Shown here: one piece after another, positions 54,397 to 63,256 of the stretch | Position numbering within the stretch: position 1 is the stretch's first letter | How the letters are laid out: every line of letters begins with the position of its first letter | Origin: Saccharothrix deserti | GTDB lineage: Bacteria > Actinomycetota > Actinomycetes > Mycobacteriales > Pseudonocardiaceae | Length of the DNA: 64,000 nucleotides | Assembly (NCBI RefSeq): GCF_009769385.1 | Contig: NZ_VKAB01000017.1 | Span: 248,001-312,000 of the forward strand | Reading direction: 5' to 3' | Made by a program: the position numbers and the translations under genes | The notes under the pieces: generated by a model | What the model was told of the DNA's origin: nothing | Databases searched by the model: none | What the model saw: the letters and a program-made list of their open reading frames with translations, nothing else

Positions 54397-55046
54397 TGAA
54401 CCTCGCGGCGTTGATGATCGCGGACTCCCGCTTCCCCGGCGGCGGTCACGTCCACTCGGGCGGCCTCGAGGAAGCCGTCGCCCGCAAGCTGGTCACCGAC
54501 GAGCCGTCGTTGCGGTCGTTCCTCGTCGGCAGGCTGCGCACGGCGGGGGCGTTGAGCGCGGTGTTCGCGTCCGCCGCCACGCGTGGCCGGTACGCGGAGC
54601 TGGACGCCGAGTTCGACGCCCGGACGCCGTCGCCCGCCCAGCGGAACGCCTCACGCGTGCAGGGGCGCGGGATCGCGCGTGCGGCGAAGCGGGCGTGGCC
54701 GTCACCCGTGTTGACGGAGTTGCTGCGCGTCACGCCACGGCCGCACCACCCGGTCATCGTCGGCGCGCTGGTCGGCGACCCGTTCGAGGCCGCGCAGACC
54801 GTGGCGTACCACGCGGTGACGGGACCGGCGACCGGCGCGATCCGGCTGCTCGGCCTGGACCCGTTCGGCGTGAACGCGATCCTGGCGCACCTCTCGTCCG
54901 AGATCGACGCGGTGGCCGCGATGGCCGCCGACCACGCCGACACCCTGCCCGAAGACCTCCCCTCGCCCAGCGCGCCCGGCCTCGACCTGCTGGCCGAGGC
55001 GCACGACCGACACCACTCCGAAGAGGTGCGTCTCTTTGTCAGCTGA
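54396..55046 (+). CDS. ureF: urease accessory protein UreF
   Basis: A 216-residue helical chaperone that, with UreD and UreG, loads nickel into urease. It opens MNLAALMIADSRFPGGGHVHSGGLEEAV, as UreF proteins do, and includes RNASRVQGRGIARAAKRAW and HHPVIVGALVG. The ATG overlaps the ureC stop (TGATG) and the end overlaps ureG by 11 bp. Confidence 0.96.
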
Positions 55047-55737
55047 CCACGTGCACCCGGTGAACTTCGACCCCACCGACCCAGGGCACGACCCCCACGA
55101 CCACGGCGAACACGACCACTCCCACCGCGCGGTCCGCATCGGCATCGGCGGACCGGTCGGCAGCGGCAAGACCGCGCTGACCGCCGCGCTGTGCCGGGCA
55201 CTGGGTCAGTCGGTCGACCTCGCCGTCGTCACGAACGACATCTACACCACCGAGGACGCCGACTTCCTGCGTGCCACGGGGGTGCTCGACGTCGACCGGA
55301 TCGAGGCCGTGCAGACCGGCGCCTGCCCGCACACCGCGATCCGCGACGACATCACCGCCAACCTGGACGCGGTGGAGCTGCTGGAACACCGGTTCCACGG
55401 CCTGGAGCTGGTGATCATCGAGAGCGGCGGCGACAACCTGACCGCCGTGTTCAGCCGCGGCCTGGTCGACCGGCAGATCTTCGTGGTCGACGTGGCGGGC
55501 GGCGACAAGGTGCCGCGCAAGGGCGGCCCCGGTGTGACCACCGCGGACCTGCTGGTGATCAACAAAACCGACCTCGCGCCGATGGTGGGCGCCGACCTCG
55601 GCATCATGACGGCCGACGCCCACCGGATGCGCGGGGAGCTACCGGTGATCAGCCAGTCCCTTGTGGACACGCCGGACGCGCCCGCGGTGGCCGACTGGGT
55701 GCGCGCTCAGCTCCGCACGCTCGCGGCGGTCAGTTGA
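55036..55737 (+). CDS. ureG: urease accessory GTPase UreG with His-rich N-terminus
   Basis: The 233-residue GTPase that drives nickel insertion. P-loop GIGGPVGSGKTALT near residue 43, switch DIYTTEDADFL, metal-binding motif TGACPHT, ESGGDNL, and base-recognition NKTDLAP. The first 35 residues contain nine or so His mixed with Asp (HDPHDHGEHDHSH), an extension that can bind nickel; ureE is absent. The TTG start 55036 lies inside ureF. The last 31 bp overlap the convergent DUF4232 gene. Confidence 0.96.
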   Translation: MSADHVHPVNFDPTDPGHDPHDHGEHDHSHRAVRIGIGGPVGSGKTALTAALCRALGQSVDLAVVTNDIYTTEDADFLRATGVLDVDRIEAVQTGACPHTAIRDDITANLDAVELLEHRFHGLELVIIESGGDNLTAVFSRGLVDRQIFVVDVAGGDKVPRKGGPGVTTADLLVINKTDLAPMVGADLGIMTADAHRMRGELPVISQSLVDTPDAPAVADWVRAQLRTLAAVS

Positions 55738-56231
55738 TTGCCGAACGGGCTGACGTCGCCCGCGCAGCCGTACTGGTCGTCCATCGGCTGGTCCAGAAGA
55801 GACAGGTACAGCGGCACGGTCTCGTCCGGCGGGAACACGCGGATGCCCCACACGGGCGTCTTGAGGCACACGTCCGGGTCGAAGTTGTCGACCTGGGCGA
55901 ACCCGACGTCCGAGGTGGCCGTGCCGCCGTGCGGCAGGGTGAGCAGCGCTCCCCGTTCGCCGACCCGTGCGGCGGCGGCGCCGACCTGATCGCCCTCGGC
56001 GTCCACATAGGACACGCCCGGGAAGCCGCGCAGCACGCACGTGTGCAGGCCCCGGTTGGTGAACACGACCTCCCGGTACACCGTGCCCGCCGCGCCGCCG
56101 ACGCGGCCGAACCCGATGTCGAGGTCCGCCGACCCGCACGTGGCGACCTCGTCCGGCTGCGCGACGGCAGCTCCCCCGGTGACGAACACCGCCGCGACGG
56201 CCGCGACGGCAGCGACAAATCTCCTCATCAC
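55707..56231 (-). CDS. secreted DUF4232 protein inserted in the urease locus
   Basis: A 174-residue exported protein. Signal peptide 1-25 (RRFVAAVAAVAAVFVTGGAAVAQ) then the DUF4232 domain: SADLDIGFGRVGGAAGTVYREVVFTNRGLHTCVLRGFPGVSYVD with the usual Cys, and GGTATSDVGFAQVDNFDPDVC. Such proteins are wall- or surface-linked and of unknown role. It is convergent to ureG (31-bp overlap) and separates ureG from ureD. ATG 56231, with ATG 56228 next to it. Confidence 0.9.
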   Translation of the reverse strand: MMRRFVAAVAAVAAVFVTGGAAVAQPDEVATCGSADLDIGFGRVGGAAGTVYREVVFTNRGLHTCVLRGFPGVSYVDAEGDQVGAAAARVGERGALLTLPHGGTATSDVGFAQVDNFDPDVCLKTPVWGIRVFPPDETVPLYLSLLDQPMDDQYGCAGDVSPFGNQLTAASVRS

Positions 56232-56305
56232 GATCTCCCCCGAGATCCGTGGGCGGAAACCCCGCCCTGTCTCAAGACGTGCCGGGGGTCACAGGGGTTG
56301 CTCCG

Positions 56306-57046
56306 GTGAGGGCGCGGGCTCACCTGGTCGTCGAATGCGACCCGAACGGTCGAACCGTCGTGCGCGAGATGCGGTCGATGGCGCCGTTGCGCCTGGTCCC
56401 GCGTCGTGGACCTGACGAAGTGGCGCTCGTGCACCTGGTGAGTTCGGTCACCGCTCCGCTGGGCGGTGACGACCTGGAGTTGCGCATCCGGGTCGGGCCC
56501 GGTGCGTCGCTGGAGTTGCGCGGAGTAGCGGCGACGCTCGCGCTGCCCGGCCGGCACCCCGGCGGCAGCCGTGCGCTCGTCCAGGTCGAATTGGCCGAGG
56601 GCGCGTCGTTGGAATACCTGCCGGAGCCGACCGTCATCACCGCGCGGGCGTGCCACGAAGCGGTGTTCCGGGCGGAGATGGCGGAAGACGCGCGGCTGCG
56701 CACGCGGGAAATTCTCGTTTCGGGCCGGCTGAACGAGCGGTCGGGCTTGCTCAGCACCACTCTCGACGTGCGGAGAAACGGTCCGGTAATAAAACAGACA
56801 TCTCATGTGGGAACGCCCGAAGTGGACGGGAGCCCGGCCGGTCTGGCGGGGCGGAGAGTGCTCGGCACGGAGCTGCTGTGCTGGGGCGAAGACCTTCCGG
56901 GAGCGGTTTCAGAGGACTGGTGGTCGCTCGTTCCGCTGGCGCGGGGCGGCAGTTTGACGACCGCCGTGGCCGACGACGCGGTGACCGTCGAACGCGCGCT
57001 CGACATCGCACGCGGTAAACACCCCGGATCGGGTGACCTCTTCTGA
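56306..57046 (+). CDS. ureD: urease accessory protein UreD
   Basis: A 246-residue scaffold protein of the urease maturation complex (UreD/UreH). Motifs: VRARAHLVVECDPNGRTVVREMRSMAPLRL, LRIRVGPGASLELRGVAATLALPG, LEYLPEPTVITARACHEA, and EILVSGRLNERSGLL. GTG 56306 is chosen as the conserved start; an upstream in-frame start at 56249 would add 19 unconserved residues. It is on the ureABCFG strand but separated by the opposing DUF4232 gene, so it needs its own promoter or read-through. Confidence 0.92.
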   Translation: MRARAHLVVECDPNGRTVVREMRSMAPLRLVPRRGPDEVALVHLVSSVTAPLGGDDLELRIRVGPGASLELRGVAATLALPGRHPGGSRALVQVELAEGASLEYLPEPTVITARACHEAVFRAEMAEDARLRTREILVSGRLNERSGLLSTTLDVRRNGPVIKQTSHVGTPEVDGSPAGLAGRRVLGTELLCWGEDLPGAVSEDWWSLVPLARGGSLTTAVADDAVTVERALDIARGKHPGSGDLF

Positions 57047-57217
57047 CTCGATCTCGTACTCGATTCCGAGGGGCCGATCACACCGAAAGTCACGGATCGG
57101 GTGGCGGTCATCACCGTGCGGGCGGTTTCGCCTCGGGCGGGAAACCCGTACGGTCGCTGGATCGCTAGGTGCCACAAGTGCCTTGGCCAGGCCGAAGTTA
57201 CGCTCCGGGAGGTCGGG

Positions 57218-57874
57218 ATGTCGGAGACGACGAACATCGCTTTGCCGTCGATGCGCGTGTCCTACGAGCAGGGTTCGCTCACAGAGAGCGACCTGGCGGC
57301 CAGTTGGCACGAACAGTTGCAGCTGTGGCTGGACCAGGCCGCCGGCGCCGGTCTGCCCGAGCCGAACGCGATGGTCCTCGCGACGGCCGACCCCGAAGGC
57401 CGCCCGTCGTCCCGCACCGTGCTCGCCAAGGGCCTGGACGAGCGGGGCCTGGTGTTCTTCACCAACTACACGTCGGCGAAGAGCCACGACCTGATGGCGA
57501 CCCGGTACGCGTCGGCCACGTTCCCGTGGTTCGCGATGCAGCGGCAGGCCCACGTGCGCGGCACGGTCGAGAAGGTCGGCCCCGCCGAGACCGCGCGGTA
57601 CTGGGAGAGCCGGCCGCGTGGTTCGCAGCTGGGCGCCTGGGCGTCGCCGCAGTCCCGCGTCGTCGGCGGACGTTCCACTTTGGAAAGCGCGCTGAACAAG
57701 ATCGAGCGGCAGTTCGCCGACGCCGACCGGGTACCCGTGCCCCCGCACTGGGGCGGCTGGCGCATCCGGCCCGAAGAGGTCGAGTTCTGGCAGGGCCGCC
57801 GCGACCGCATGCACGACCGCCTCCGCTTCCGCCTCGGCCGCGACGGCTGGGAAGTGCAGCGCATCGCGCCCTAG
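57218..57874 (+). CDS. pdxH: pyridoxamine 5'-phosphate oxidase PdxH
   Basis: A 218-residue FMN enzyme making pyridoxal 5'-phosphate from pyridoxine or pyridoxamine phosphate. Motifs: PNAMVLATADPEGRPSSRTVLAKGLDERGLVFFTNYTSAKSHDL (FMN), RQAHVRGTVEKV, SRPRGSQLGAWASPQS, and the end WGGWRIRPEEVEFWQGRRDRMHDRLRF with RDGWEVQRIAP. ATG 57218 follows GGGAGG at good spacing. Its stop overlaps the convergent DUF2079 gene by 4 bp. Confidence 0.97.
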   Translation: MSETTNIALPSMRVSYEQGSLTESDLAASWHEQLQLWLDQAAGAGLPEPNAMVLATADPEGRPSSRTVLAKGLDERGLVFFTNYTSAKSHDLMATRYASATFPWFAMQRQAHVRGTVEKVGPAETARYWESRPRGSQLGAWASPQSRVVGGRSTLESALNKIERQFADADRVPVPPHWGGWRIRPEEVEFWQGRRDRMHDRLRFRLGRDGWEVQRIAP

Positions 57875-59160
57875 TCACGGCGCAACAGCACGATGTGACC
57901 GGCCTCCGCCACCATCCGATGGGTGGCGGAGGCCGTTCTCGTGAGCCGCTCTTCTTCGTCGGCCGGCACCGGCCAGCCCGGTGCGGGCCGTGCCACGACC
58001 AGCCACTCGGCGTCGAGCACGCGCGGGAACAACGACACCCGGCAGCGTCCGGTGAGGTGGGGCGCGAGGCGGTTCGACGCGGCCACGTCGGCGTCGTCGG
58101 GGATCATCGCCAACACCCTCGCCGCGTCCGCCCGCTGCGCCGCGTCCCACACCGGCTGAGGTGCCGGACGCAGCAGCAGGACCAGGGTGAACACCGCCGT
58201 CACCGCCGCGCACACCCACACCCTGCGCGGACCCGCCGCGAGGAACGCGACGAACACCACCGGCATGAGCACCGCGCTGTAGTGGTGCTCGATGCCCCAG
58301 TGCGCCGGGTTGCCGGAGGCGAACCGCCAGGCCAGCGTGGGCACCGCGATGGCGATCAACGGCGATCGCGCCGCCAGGAACCCGGTGGGCACGAGCAGGG
58401 CGAACACGGTGAGCGCACGCAGCCACCCCGACCCGCCCATCTCCGACAGCTGCCCCCAGTACGGGTAGCCGCCCGCCGGGTTGACCGCCGGCAACACCGC
58501 GAACACGACCACGGCGAACGCCGTCACCCCGAACGCCGTCACCCCGAATGCCGGGACGGCCCACCCGCGCCCGACCCCGCGCCACACCAGGTACAGGCCG
58601 ATCGCCGCCACGGTCAGCCCCAGGTCCTCCTTGACCAGCACGAGCGGTAACGCCCACGCCACCGACCGGCTCCACTGCTCCCGTGCCAGGGCCTCCAGCG
58701 AGAACGCCAGCAGCGGCACGGCGAAGCTCACCTCGTGGAAGTCGAACGCGACGGTGTTGTGCAGGCCCCACGAGAACCCGTACGCCACCCCGACCACCAC
58801 ACCGCGCGGCCCCAGCCGGTCCACCGCGAACCTGGTCACCGGAACCGCCGACACGGCGAGCAGCAACGCCTGCGCCACCAACAACGTCTCCGCCCTCGGC
58901 ACCACCAGGTACACCGGCGCGAGCAGTGCGAGCACCGGGTGGAAGTGGTCGCCCAGCAGCGGGAAACCGGGGCCTTTCAGGTCGGCGGTCGGCCACCGCC
59001 CGGCGGCGTAGGAGCGGACGGCCTGCTCGAAGATGCCCAGGTCGAACCCGGTGCTCTGGAACGAGTGGTGCCGCCACAGCGAGTACGAGGTGTAGACGGC
59101 GGACAAGCCGAGCGCGACGACGTACGCCGGGCGAACCGTGATCCGGGGCTGCGTGAGCAC
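57871..59160 (-). CDS. DUF2079 polytopic membrane protein
   Basis: A 429-residue membrane protein with about ten helices. Family hallmarks: YTSYSLWRHHSFQSTGFDLGIFEQAVRSYAAGRWP, LLGDHFHPVLALLAPVYL, and GIEHHYSAVLMPVVFVAF. A short internal repeat AFGVTAFGVTAFAVVVFA lies in one helix. The architecture resembles polyprenol-dependent glycosyltransferases (GT-C), with an acidic/His first loop, but activity is unproven. It contains a perfect hairpin (57901-57934) close to its 3' end. Confidence 0.88.
   Translation of the reverse strand: MLTQPRITVRPAYVVALGLSAVYTSYSLWRHHSFQSTGFDLGIFEQAVRSYAAGRWPTADLKGPGFPLLGDHFHPVLALLAPVYLVVPRAETLLVAQALLLAVSAVPVTRFAVDRLGPRGVVVGVAYGFSWGLHNTVAFDFHEVSFAVPLLAFSLEALAREQWSRSVAWALPLVLVKEDLGLTVAAIGLYLVWRGVGRGWAVPAFGVTAFGVTAFAVVVFAVLPAVNPAGGYPYWGQLSEMGGSGWLRALTVFALLVPTGFLAARSPLIAIAVPTLAWRFASGNPAHWGIEHHYSAVLMPVVFVAFLAAGPRRVWVCAAVTAVFTLVLLLRPAPQPVWDAAQRADAARVLAMIPDDADVAASNRLAPHLTGRCRVSLFPRVLDAEWLVVARPAPGWPVPADEEERLTRTASATHRMVAEAGHIVLLRRD
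57901..57934. terminator. terminator-like hairpin inside the 3' end of the DUF2079 gene
   Basis: A perfect 13-bp stem (GGCCTCCGCCACC / GGTGGCGGAGGCC) with an 8-base loop lies 27 bp past the pdxH stop but within the coding sequence of the convergent gene (codons of ATHRMVAEAG). Confidence 0.7.
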
Positions 59161-59222
59161 GACCGCAGCGTCGGTGGACCGCCCTGAACCGGACCTGAAA
59201 CCACCTGAAGACCCGTTCAGGT

Positions 59223-60140
59223 TCAGGCGAGGGGGAGCCGCACCGCCACCACCGTGCCCTGGTCGCTGTCCTCGATCCCGACCGTGCCGCCGTGCGCGAG
59301 CACGCCCTCGCGCACGATCGCCAACCCCAGCCCGGCGCCGCCGTCGTCCCGCGCACGGCCCTCGTCGAGCCGGACGAACCGCTCGAAGACCCGTTCGCGG
59401 TCCGCCTCGGGGATGCCCGGCCCGTCGTCCGCGACCCGCAGCACCGCCGTGCCGCCGCTCTCGACCGTCACCGTCACCTCGACCCGTGACGACGCGTGCC
59501 GCTCGGCGTTGTCGAGCAGGTTGCGCACGATCCGTTCCAGGTGCGCCCGGTCGCCCATCACCTCGACCGGCCCCGGCACCCCCACCAGCGCCGCCAGGTC
59601 CACCCGCCCGGCGGCCACCGGACCCTCCAACCGCGCCAGGAACAGCAGGTCCGTCACGACAGCCTGCATCCGGTCCAGGTCGAGCACGGTGTTCTCGGCG
59701 GTCCGCCGCCAGTCGACCCGGTCCGGGTGGGCCAGCAGCACCTCCAACTGGGTACGCGCCGAGGCCAACGGCGTGCGCAACTCGTGCGAGGCGTCCGAGG
59801 TGAACCGCCGCTGCCGCTCCAGCGCGTCGTTCAGCCGGACGAACGTGTCACTCGTGGTCAACGCCAGCCACACCAGCACACCGATCAGCAGCGCCGCCAG
59901 CGGAACCACGGTCTGGAACACCTCGCGGACGGCGTTCACGGCTGTCCTGTCGACGTCGGCGGGCGCGACCACACGGACCTCGAACCGCCCTGCCTGGGGT
60001 ATGCGGACCGTGGTGGCGGGCTCGTCGACACTGGCGACGATCTGCCGCTCCATCTGTTCGAGCAGCCACCCCGCACCACCCGCCATCAACGCGCCGGAGA
60101 CCACGAAGGCGGCGAACGCGATCCGGAACCTATCCAGCAC
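59223..60140 (-). CDS. sensor histidine kinase
   Basis: A 305-residue kinase. Two membrane helices (about 8-28 and 77-99) flank a 50-residue extracellular loop; a short linker leads to the H box RRFTSDASHELRTPL (His near residue 123), then N box RIVRNLLDNAERHA, G1 DDGPGIPE, F RVFERFVRLDEGRARDDGG and G2 GAGLGLAIVREGV. GTG 60140 overlaps the end of the response-regulator gene by 11 bp, so the two make one two-component operon. Signal unknown. Confidence 0.94.
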   Translation of the reverse strand: MLDRFRIAFAAFVVSGALMAGGAGWLLEQMERQIVASVDEPATTVRIPQAGRFEVRVVAPADVDRTAVNAVREVFQTVVPLAALLIGVLVWLALTTSDTFVRLNDALERQRRFTSDASHELRTPLASARTQLEVLLAHPDRVDWRRTAENTVLDLDRMQAVVTDLLFLARLEGPVAAGRVDLAALVGVPGPVEVMGDRAHLERIVRNLLDNAERHASSRVEVTVTVESGGTAVLRVADDGPGIPEADRERVFERFVRLDEGRARDDGGAGLGLAIVREGVLAHGGTVGIEDSDQGTVVAVRLPLA

Positions 60141-60792
60141 GGGCCACCACGTATCCCGCGCCGCGCACGGTGCGGATGACGTCACGGCCGAGCTTGCGCC
60201 GCAGCGAGCTGACGTAGACCTCGACCAGGTTCGGGTCGGGCGTGGCGGCGAAGTCCCACAGCCCTTCCAGCATCTCGGCCTTGCTGACCACCTCGCCCGG
60301 CCGGGACAGCAGGAAGGTCAGCACGCTGAACTCCTTGACCGACAACGGGACCAGCACGCCGTCGGACCGGCACTCCCGCTTGGCCAGGTCCAGCTCGACG
60401 CCGCCGACCCGCAGCACGCTCGGCCGGTTCGAGCCGCCGCGCCGGATCAGGGCGCGCAGCCGGGCCAGGAAGACGACGTAGGAGAACGGCTTGGACAGGA
60501 AGTCGTCGGCGCCGGTGTCCAACGCCTCGGCCTCGTCCAGCTCACCGTCCTTGGCGGTGAGCATCAGGATCGGCGTGGAGTCGCCGGCCACCCGTAATCG
60601 CCGGCAGACGCGGAAGCCGTTCAGACCGGGTAGCAGGATGTCCAGCACGATCGCCGCATACGAGTGTTCGGAGGCCATCCACAGCCCGTCGGGCCCGGTG
60701 AACGCGAGGTCGACCGCGTACCCCTCGGCCTCCAGTCCCGCTTTCAGGGATTCGGCCAGCCGGACCTCGTCCTCGACCACGAGCAGTCGCAC
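60130..60792 (-). CDS. OmpR-family response regulator
   Basis: A 220-residue regulator. Receiver domain: acidic pair in VEDEVRL, phosphoacceptor Asp in AIVLDILLPGLNGF (near residue 51), MLTAKDG with the conserved Lys. The C-terminal winged helix (about 125-218) contains LSVKEFSVLTFLLSRPGEVVSKAEMLEGLWDF and VYVSSLRRKLGRDVIRTVRGAGYVV. First gene of the two-component operon; divergent from an MFS exporter that may be a target. Confidence 0.95.
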   Translation of the reverse strand: MRLLVVEDEVRLAESLKAGLEAEGYAVDLAFTGPDGLWMASEHSYAAIVLDILLPGLNGFRVCRRLRVAGDSTPILMLTAKDGELDEAEALDTGADDFLSKPFSYVVFLARLRALIRRGGSNRPSVLRVGGVELDLAKRECRSDGVLVPLSVKEFSVLTFLLSRPGEVVSKAEMLEGLWDFAATPDPNLVEVYVSSLRRKLGRDVIRTVRGAGYVVARAG

Positions 60793-60848
60793 ACCGTGCA
60801 GCCTACGGACGGTGTCCCGGATCTCGGTGGAGAACTTGTTAGTTGCCG

Positions 60849-60854
60849 TACGCT
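60849..60854 (+). promoter_or_regulatory. leaderless-type -10 box of the MFS gene
   Basis: TACGCT ends seven bases before GTG 60862. The sequence TACGCTAAC resembles TATGCTAAC before the second MarR gene (34828). Confidence 0.55.
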
Positions 60855-60861
60855 AACGACC

Positions 60862-62136
60862 GTGCGGAGAGTGCTGGGGAAGATCGCGATCGACACCAGG
60901 CCGCTGAAGGTCGTCGCGTTCCGGAGGCTGTGGCTGTCGACCGTGGTCACGGCCGTCGGCAGCCAGTTGACCGCGGTGGCGGTGCCCAAGCAGGTGTACG
61001 ACCTGACCGGGTCGTCGGGCTGGGTGGGCGTGTCGGCGGGTGTGGCGTTGGTGCCCCTGCTGATCTTCGGGTTGTACGGCGGCGCGATCGCGGACGTCGT
61101 GGACCGCCGCAAGCTGCTCGTTCTCACCAACACCGGTATCGCGGTGACGTCGGTGTTCCTGTGGTTGCAGGCGGCGTTCCACGCGAACTCGGTGTGGCTG
61201 GTGATCGTGCTGCTCGGCCTGCAACAGATCTTCTTCGCCGCCAACGCGCCCGCGCGCACCGCGTCGATCGCCCGCCTCGTGCCCACCGAGCAGCTTCCCG
61301 CCGCCTCCGCCCTGGGTTCGACGGTGATGATGTTCGGCGGTGTCTTCGGTCCCATGCTGGCCGGCGCCCTGATGCCGGTGGTCGGCCTGTCGACGTTGTA
61401 CCTGGCCGACGCCATCGCCCTGACCCTCACCATCTGGGCGGTCTGGAAGCTCCCGCCGCTGCCGCCGTTGAGCGGCACGTCCCGGCGCGCCGGTCTGCGG
61501 GACGTCGTCGACGGTTTCAAGTACCTGGCGCTGCAGAAGATCCTGATGGCGAGCTTCCTGCTGGACATCATCGCGATGGTCTTCGGCATGCCGCGGGCGC
61601 TGTTCCCGGAGATGGCCGAGAACACCTTCGGCGACCCGCCGGGTGGTGGGCCGGCGTTGGGTTTCCTGTTCGCCGCGATCCCGTTGGGCGCGGTGCTGTG
61701 CGGCCTGATGTCCGGCTGGACGTCACGGGTGCACCGGCACGGCATGGCTGTCGTGTTCGCGGTCGTGGCATGGGGGGTGGCGATGATCGGCTTCGGCCTG
61801 TCGCACGCCCTGTGGCTTGCCGTGGTGTTCCTGGCGATCGGCGGCGCGGCGGACATGATCAGCATGGTGTTCCGCGGCGCGATCCTCCAAGCGGCGGCGA
61901 CGGACGAGATGCGCGGCCGGATGCAGGGCGTGTTCAGCGTCGTCGTGACGGGAGGACCAAGGCTCGCCGACCTCCTCCACGGCACCACGGGCGCCCTGAT
62001 CGGCGCCGGCACCGCGACCGCGTTCGGCGGTGTCGCGGTCGTGGTCGCCACGGCGGTGGCCGTGCTCGCGATCCCGGCGATCAGGCGCTACCGCTTCACG
62101 CCTGCAGCTGTCGCAGGAACCGCGCCCACGAACTAG
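60862..62136 (+). CDS. MFS exporter (EntS-type)
   Basis: A 424-residue permease with twelve helices. RRLWLSTVVTAVGSQLTAVAVPKQVYDLTGSSGWVG and the loop GGAIADVVDRRKLL mark the MFS_3/EntS group, along with ANAPARTASIARLVPTEQLPAASALGSTVMMFGGVFGP. GTG 60862 is the leaderless start; the frame extends upstream only as antisense of the regulator gene. The 3' end overlaps the convergent DUF397 gene by 41 bp. Confidence 0.92.
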   Translation: MRRVLGKIAIDTRPLKVVAFRRLWLSTVVTAVGSQLTAVAVPKQVYDLTGSSGWVGVSAGVALVPLLIFGLYGGAIADVVDRRKLLVLTNTGIAVTSVFLWLQAAFHANSVWLVIVLLGLQQIFFAANAPARTASIARLVPTEQLPAASALGSTVMMFGGVFGPMLAGALMPVVGLSTLYLADAIALTLTIWAVWKLPPLPPLSGTSRRAGLRDVVDGFKYLALQKILMASFLLDIIAMVFGMPRALFPEMAENTFGDPPGGGPALGFLFAAIPLGAVLCGLMSGWTSRVHRHGMAVVFAVVAWGVAMIGFGLSHALWLAVVFLAIGGAADMISMVFRGAILQAAATDEMRGRMQGVFSVVVTGGPRLADLLHGTTGALIGAGTATAFGGVAVVVATAVAVLAIPAIRRYRFTPAAVAGTAPTN

Positions 62137-62311
62137 CCGGGACGGCGATGGTCGGCACAGGATTCTTGGAGTCCCGTGCCGACACGCGCTCTTCGGCGTG
62201 CGCCACCTCGACGCAGTTGGCGCTGCTGGCACTGCGAGAACTCTTGCGCCATGCGACTTCGACGCAGTTGGCGGTGCTTTCGCTCCGGGAACTCTTACGC
62301 CACAGGGTCAT
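62096..62311 (-). CDS. DUF397 protein with duplicated N-terminal motif
   Basis: A 71-residue DUF397 protein. A normal member has one WRKSS...NCVEVA motif followed by VxxRDSK and a hydrophobic end. Here residues 4-20 and 21-37 are two consecutive copies (WRKSSRSESTANCVEVA, then WRKSSRSASSANCVEVA), followed by VSARDSKNPVPTIAVPASSWARFL. DUF397 proteins are small partners of XRE/DUF5753 regulators in actinobacteria, and one is encoded 13 bp upstream on the same strand. Confidence 0.92.
   Translation of the reverse strand: MTLWRKSSRSESTANCVEVAWRKSSRSASSANCVEVAHAEERVSARDSKNPVPTIAVPASSWARFLRQLQA
62201..62302 (-). repeat. 51-bp tandem duplication within the DUF397 gene
   Basis: Two in-frame 51-bp units (62252-62302 and 62201-62251) encode 17-residue copies that match at 15 of 17 positions. 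The DNA copies have diverged more, at silent sites. Confidence 0.93.
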
Positions 62312-62323
62312 CCGCCCATGATC

Positions 62324-63163
62324 TCACGTAAGTCCCTTCAAGTAAGCCGCCGTCTCCTCGACGCTGAAGGCCACGTCGCGGAGGACGCCCCAGGTGTCCT
62401 CGAACAGCTCGATCTGGTTGGGCTCGTCCAGGAAGTGGCTGGCAATCTTGTTCTCCAGCAGCACAAGGCTGGGGTCGTCGTCGTACTTCAAGATCACGAA
62501 CGCGCCGTTCAGGCCTGGGTGCAACCCGGCCTCGGTCGGCATCACCTGGACCGTGATGTTCGGCATCTCCGACATGTCCACGATGTGGCGGATCTGGCGG
62601 GAGTACACGTGCGGGTCGCCGAATGGGCGATCAAAGACGGCCTGCTCGATGATCGCGTGCAGCTGGAGCGGGTTGCTGCGGGTGAGCAGTCCCTGGCGGG
62701 CCATCCGGCTGGAGACCAGCGTTTCGATCTGATCCTCATCGAGGCCGTGGCCGGTCGCCCAGATGATCTGCCGTGCGTACTCGGTGGTCTGAAGAAGGCC
62801 GGGGATCGTCAGAGGCTTGTAGTTGAGCAGCGCACTGGCCTCGTCCTCGAAGTCGGCCCAGGTCTGCCAGTCCTCGGGAAAGTGGGCGTTGTTTACGCGC
62901 AACAGTCCGCGTTGCTCGGCGTGGCGGGCCAGATCCAGTAGATACACTCGCTGCTTCTTGGTGACGCCGTAGAAGTCGAGCAGCTTCTCGACGTCATCGA
63001 GGTAGATCCCGCTCTCGGCACTCTCCACCCGGCTGATCTTGCTGGCGGACATCTCGACCGCCTTGGCGACATCGGCCCCGGTCATGCCGGTGGCGCGGCG
63101 CAGTTTGCGCAACGTGATCGCCAGGCGGCGGGAACGGACTGACGCTTCGGAACGACGTGGCAT
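62324..63163 (-). CDS. XRE-family regulator with DUF5753 domain
   Basis: A 279-residue regulator. The N-terminal helix-turn-helix is ITLRKLRRATGMTGADVAKAVEMSASKISRVESAESGI (about 13-50). The C-terminal DUF5753 domain has YKPLTIPGLLQTTEYARQII, RQGLLTRSNPLQLHAIIEQAV, and VQVMPTEAGLHPGLNGAFVIL. This is the WhiJ-like type common near DUF397 genes. ATG 63163 is chosen; the upstream frame runs into the divergent gene. Confidence 0.94.
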   Translation of the reverse strand: MPRRSEASVRSRRLAITLRKLRRATGMTGADVAKAVEMSASKISRVESAESGIYLDDVEKLLDFYGVTKKQRVYLLDLARHAEQRGLLRVNNAHFPEDWQTWADFEDEASALLNYKPLTIPGLLQTTEYARQIIWATGHGLDEDQIETLVSSRMARQGLLTRSNPLQLHAIIEQAVFDRPFGDPHVYSRQIRHIVDMSEMPNITVQVMPTEAGLHPGLNGAFVILKYDDDPSLVLLENKIASHFLDEPNQIELFEDTWGVLRDVAFSVEETAAYLKGLT

Positions 63164-63256
63164 GTGATCAACGTAGGGGTGCGACGCGGCTATCGGAAGC
63201 ATGCTCACTCTATCGGGTAATTGAGCAAATGAGCGCAAGCTTGCATCATCTACCCC
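63164..63256. promoter_or_regulatory. divergent control region between the XRE and 84-residue genes
   Basis: It contains the palindrome GCAAGCTTGC (63236-63245), GCATGC, and GAGCAAATGAGCGCAA with repeated GAGC. A likely XRE operator region, unproven. Confidence 0.4.
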
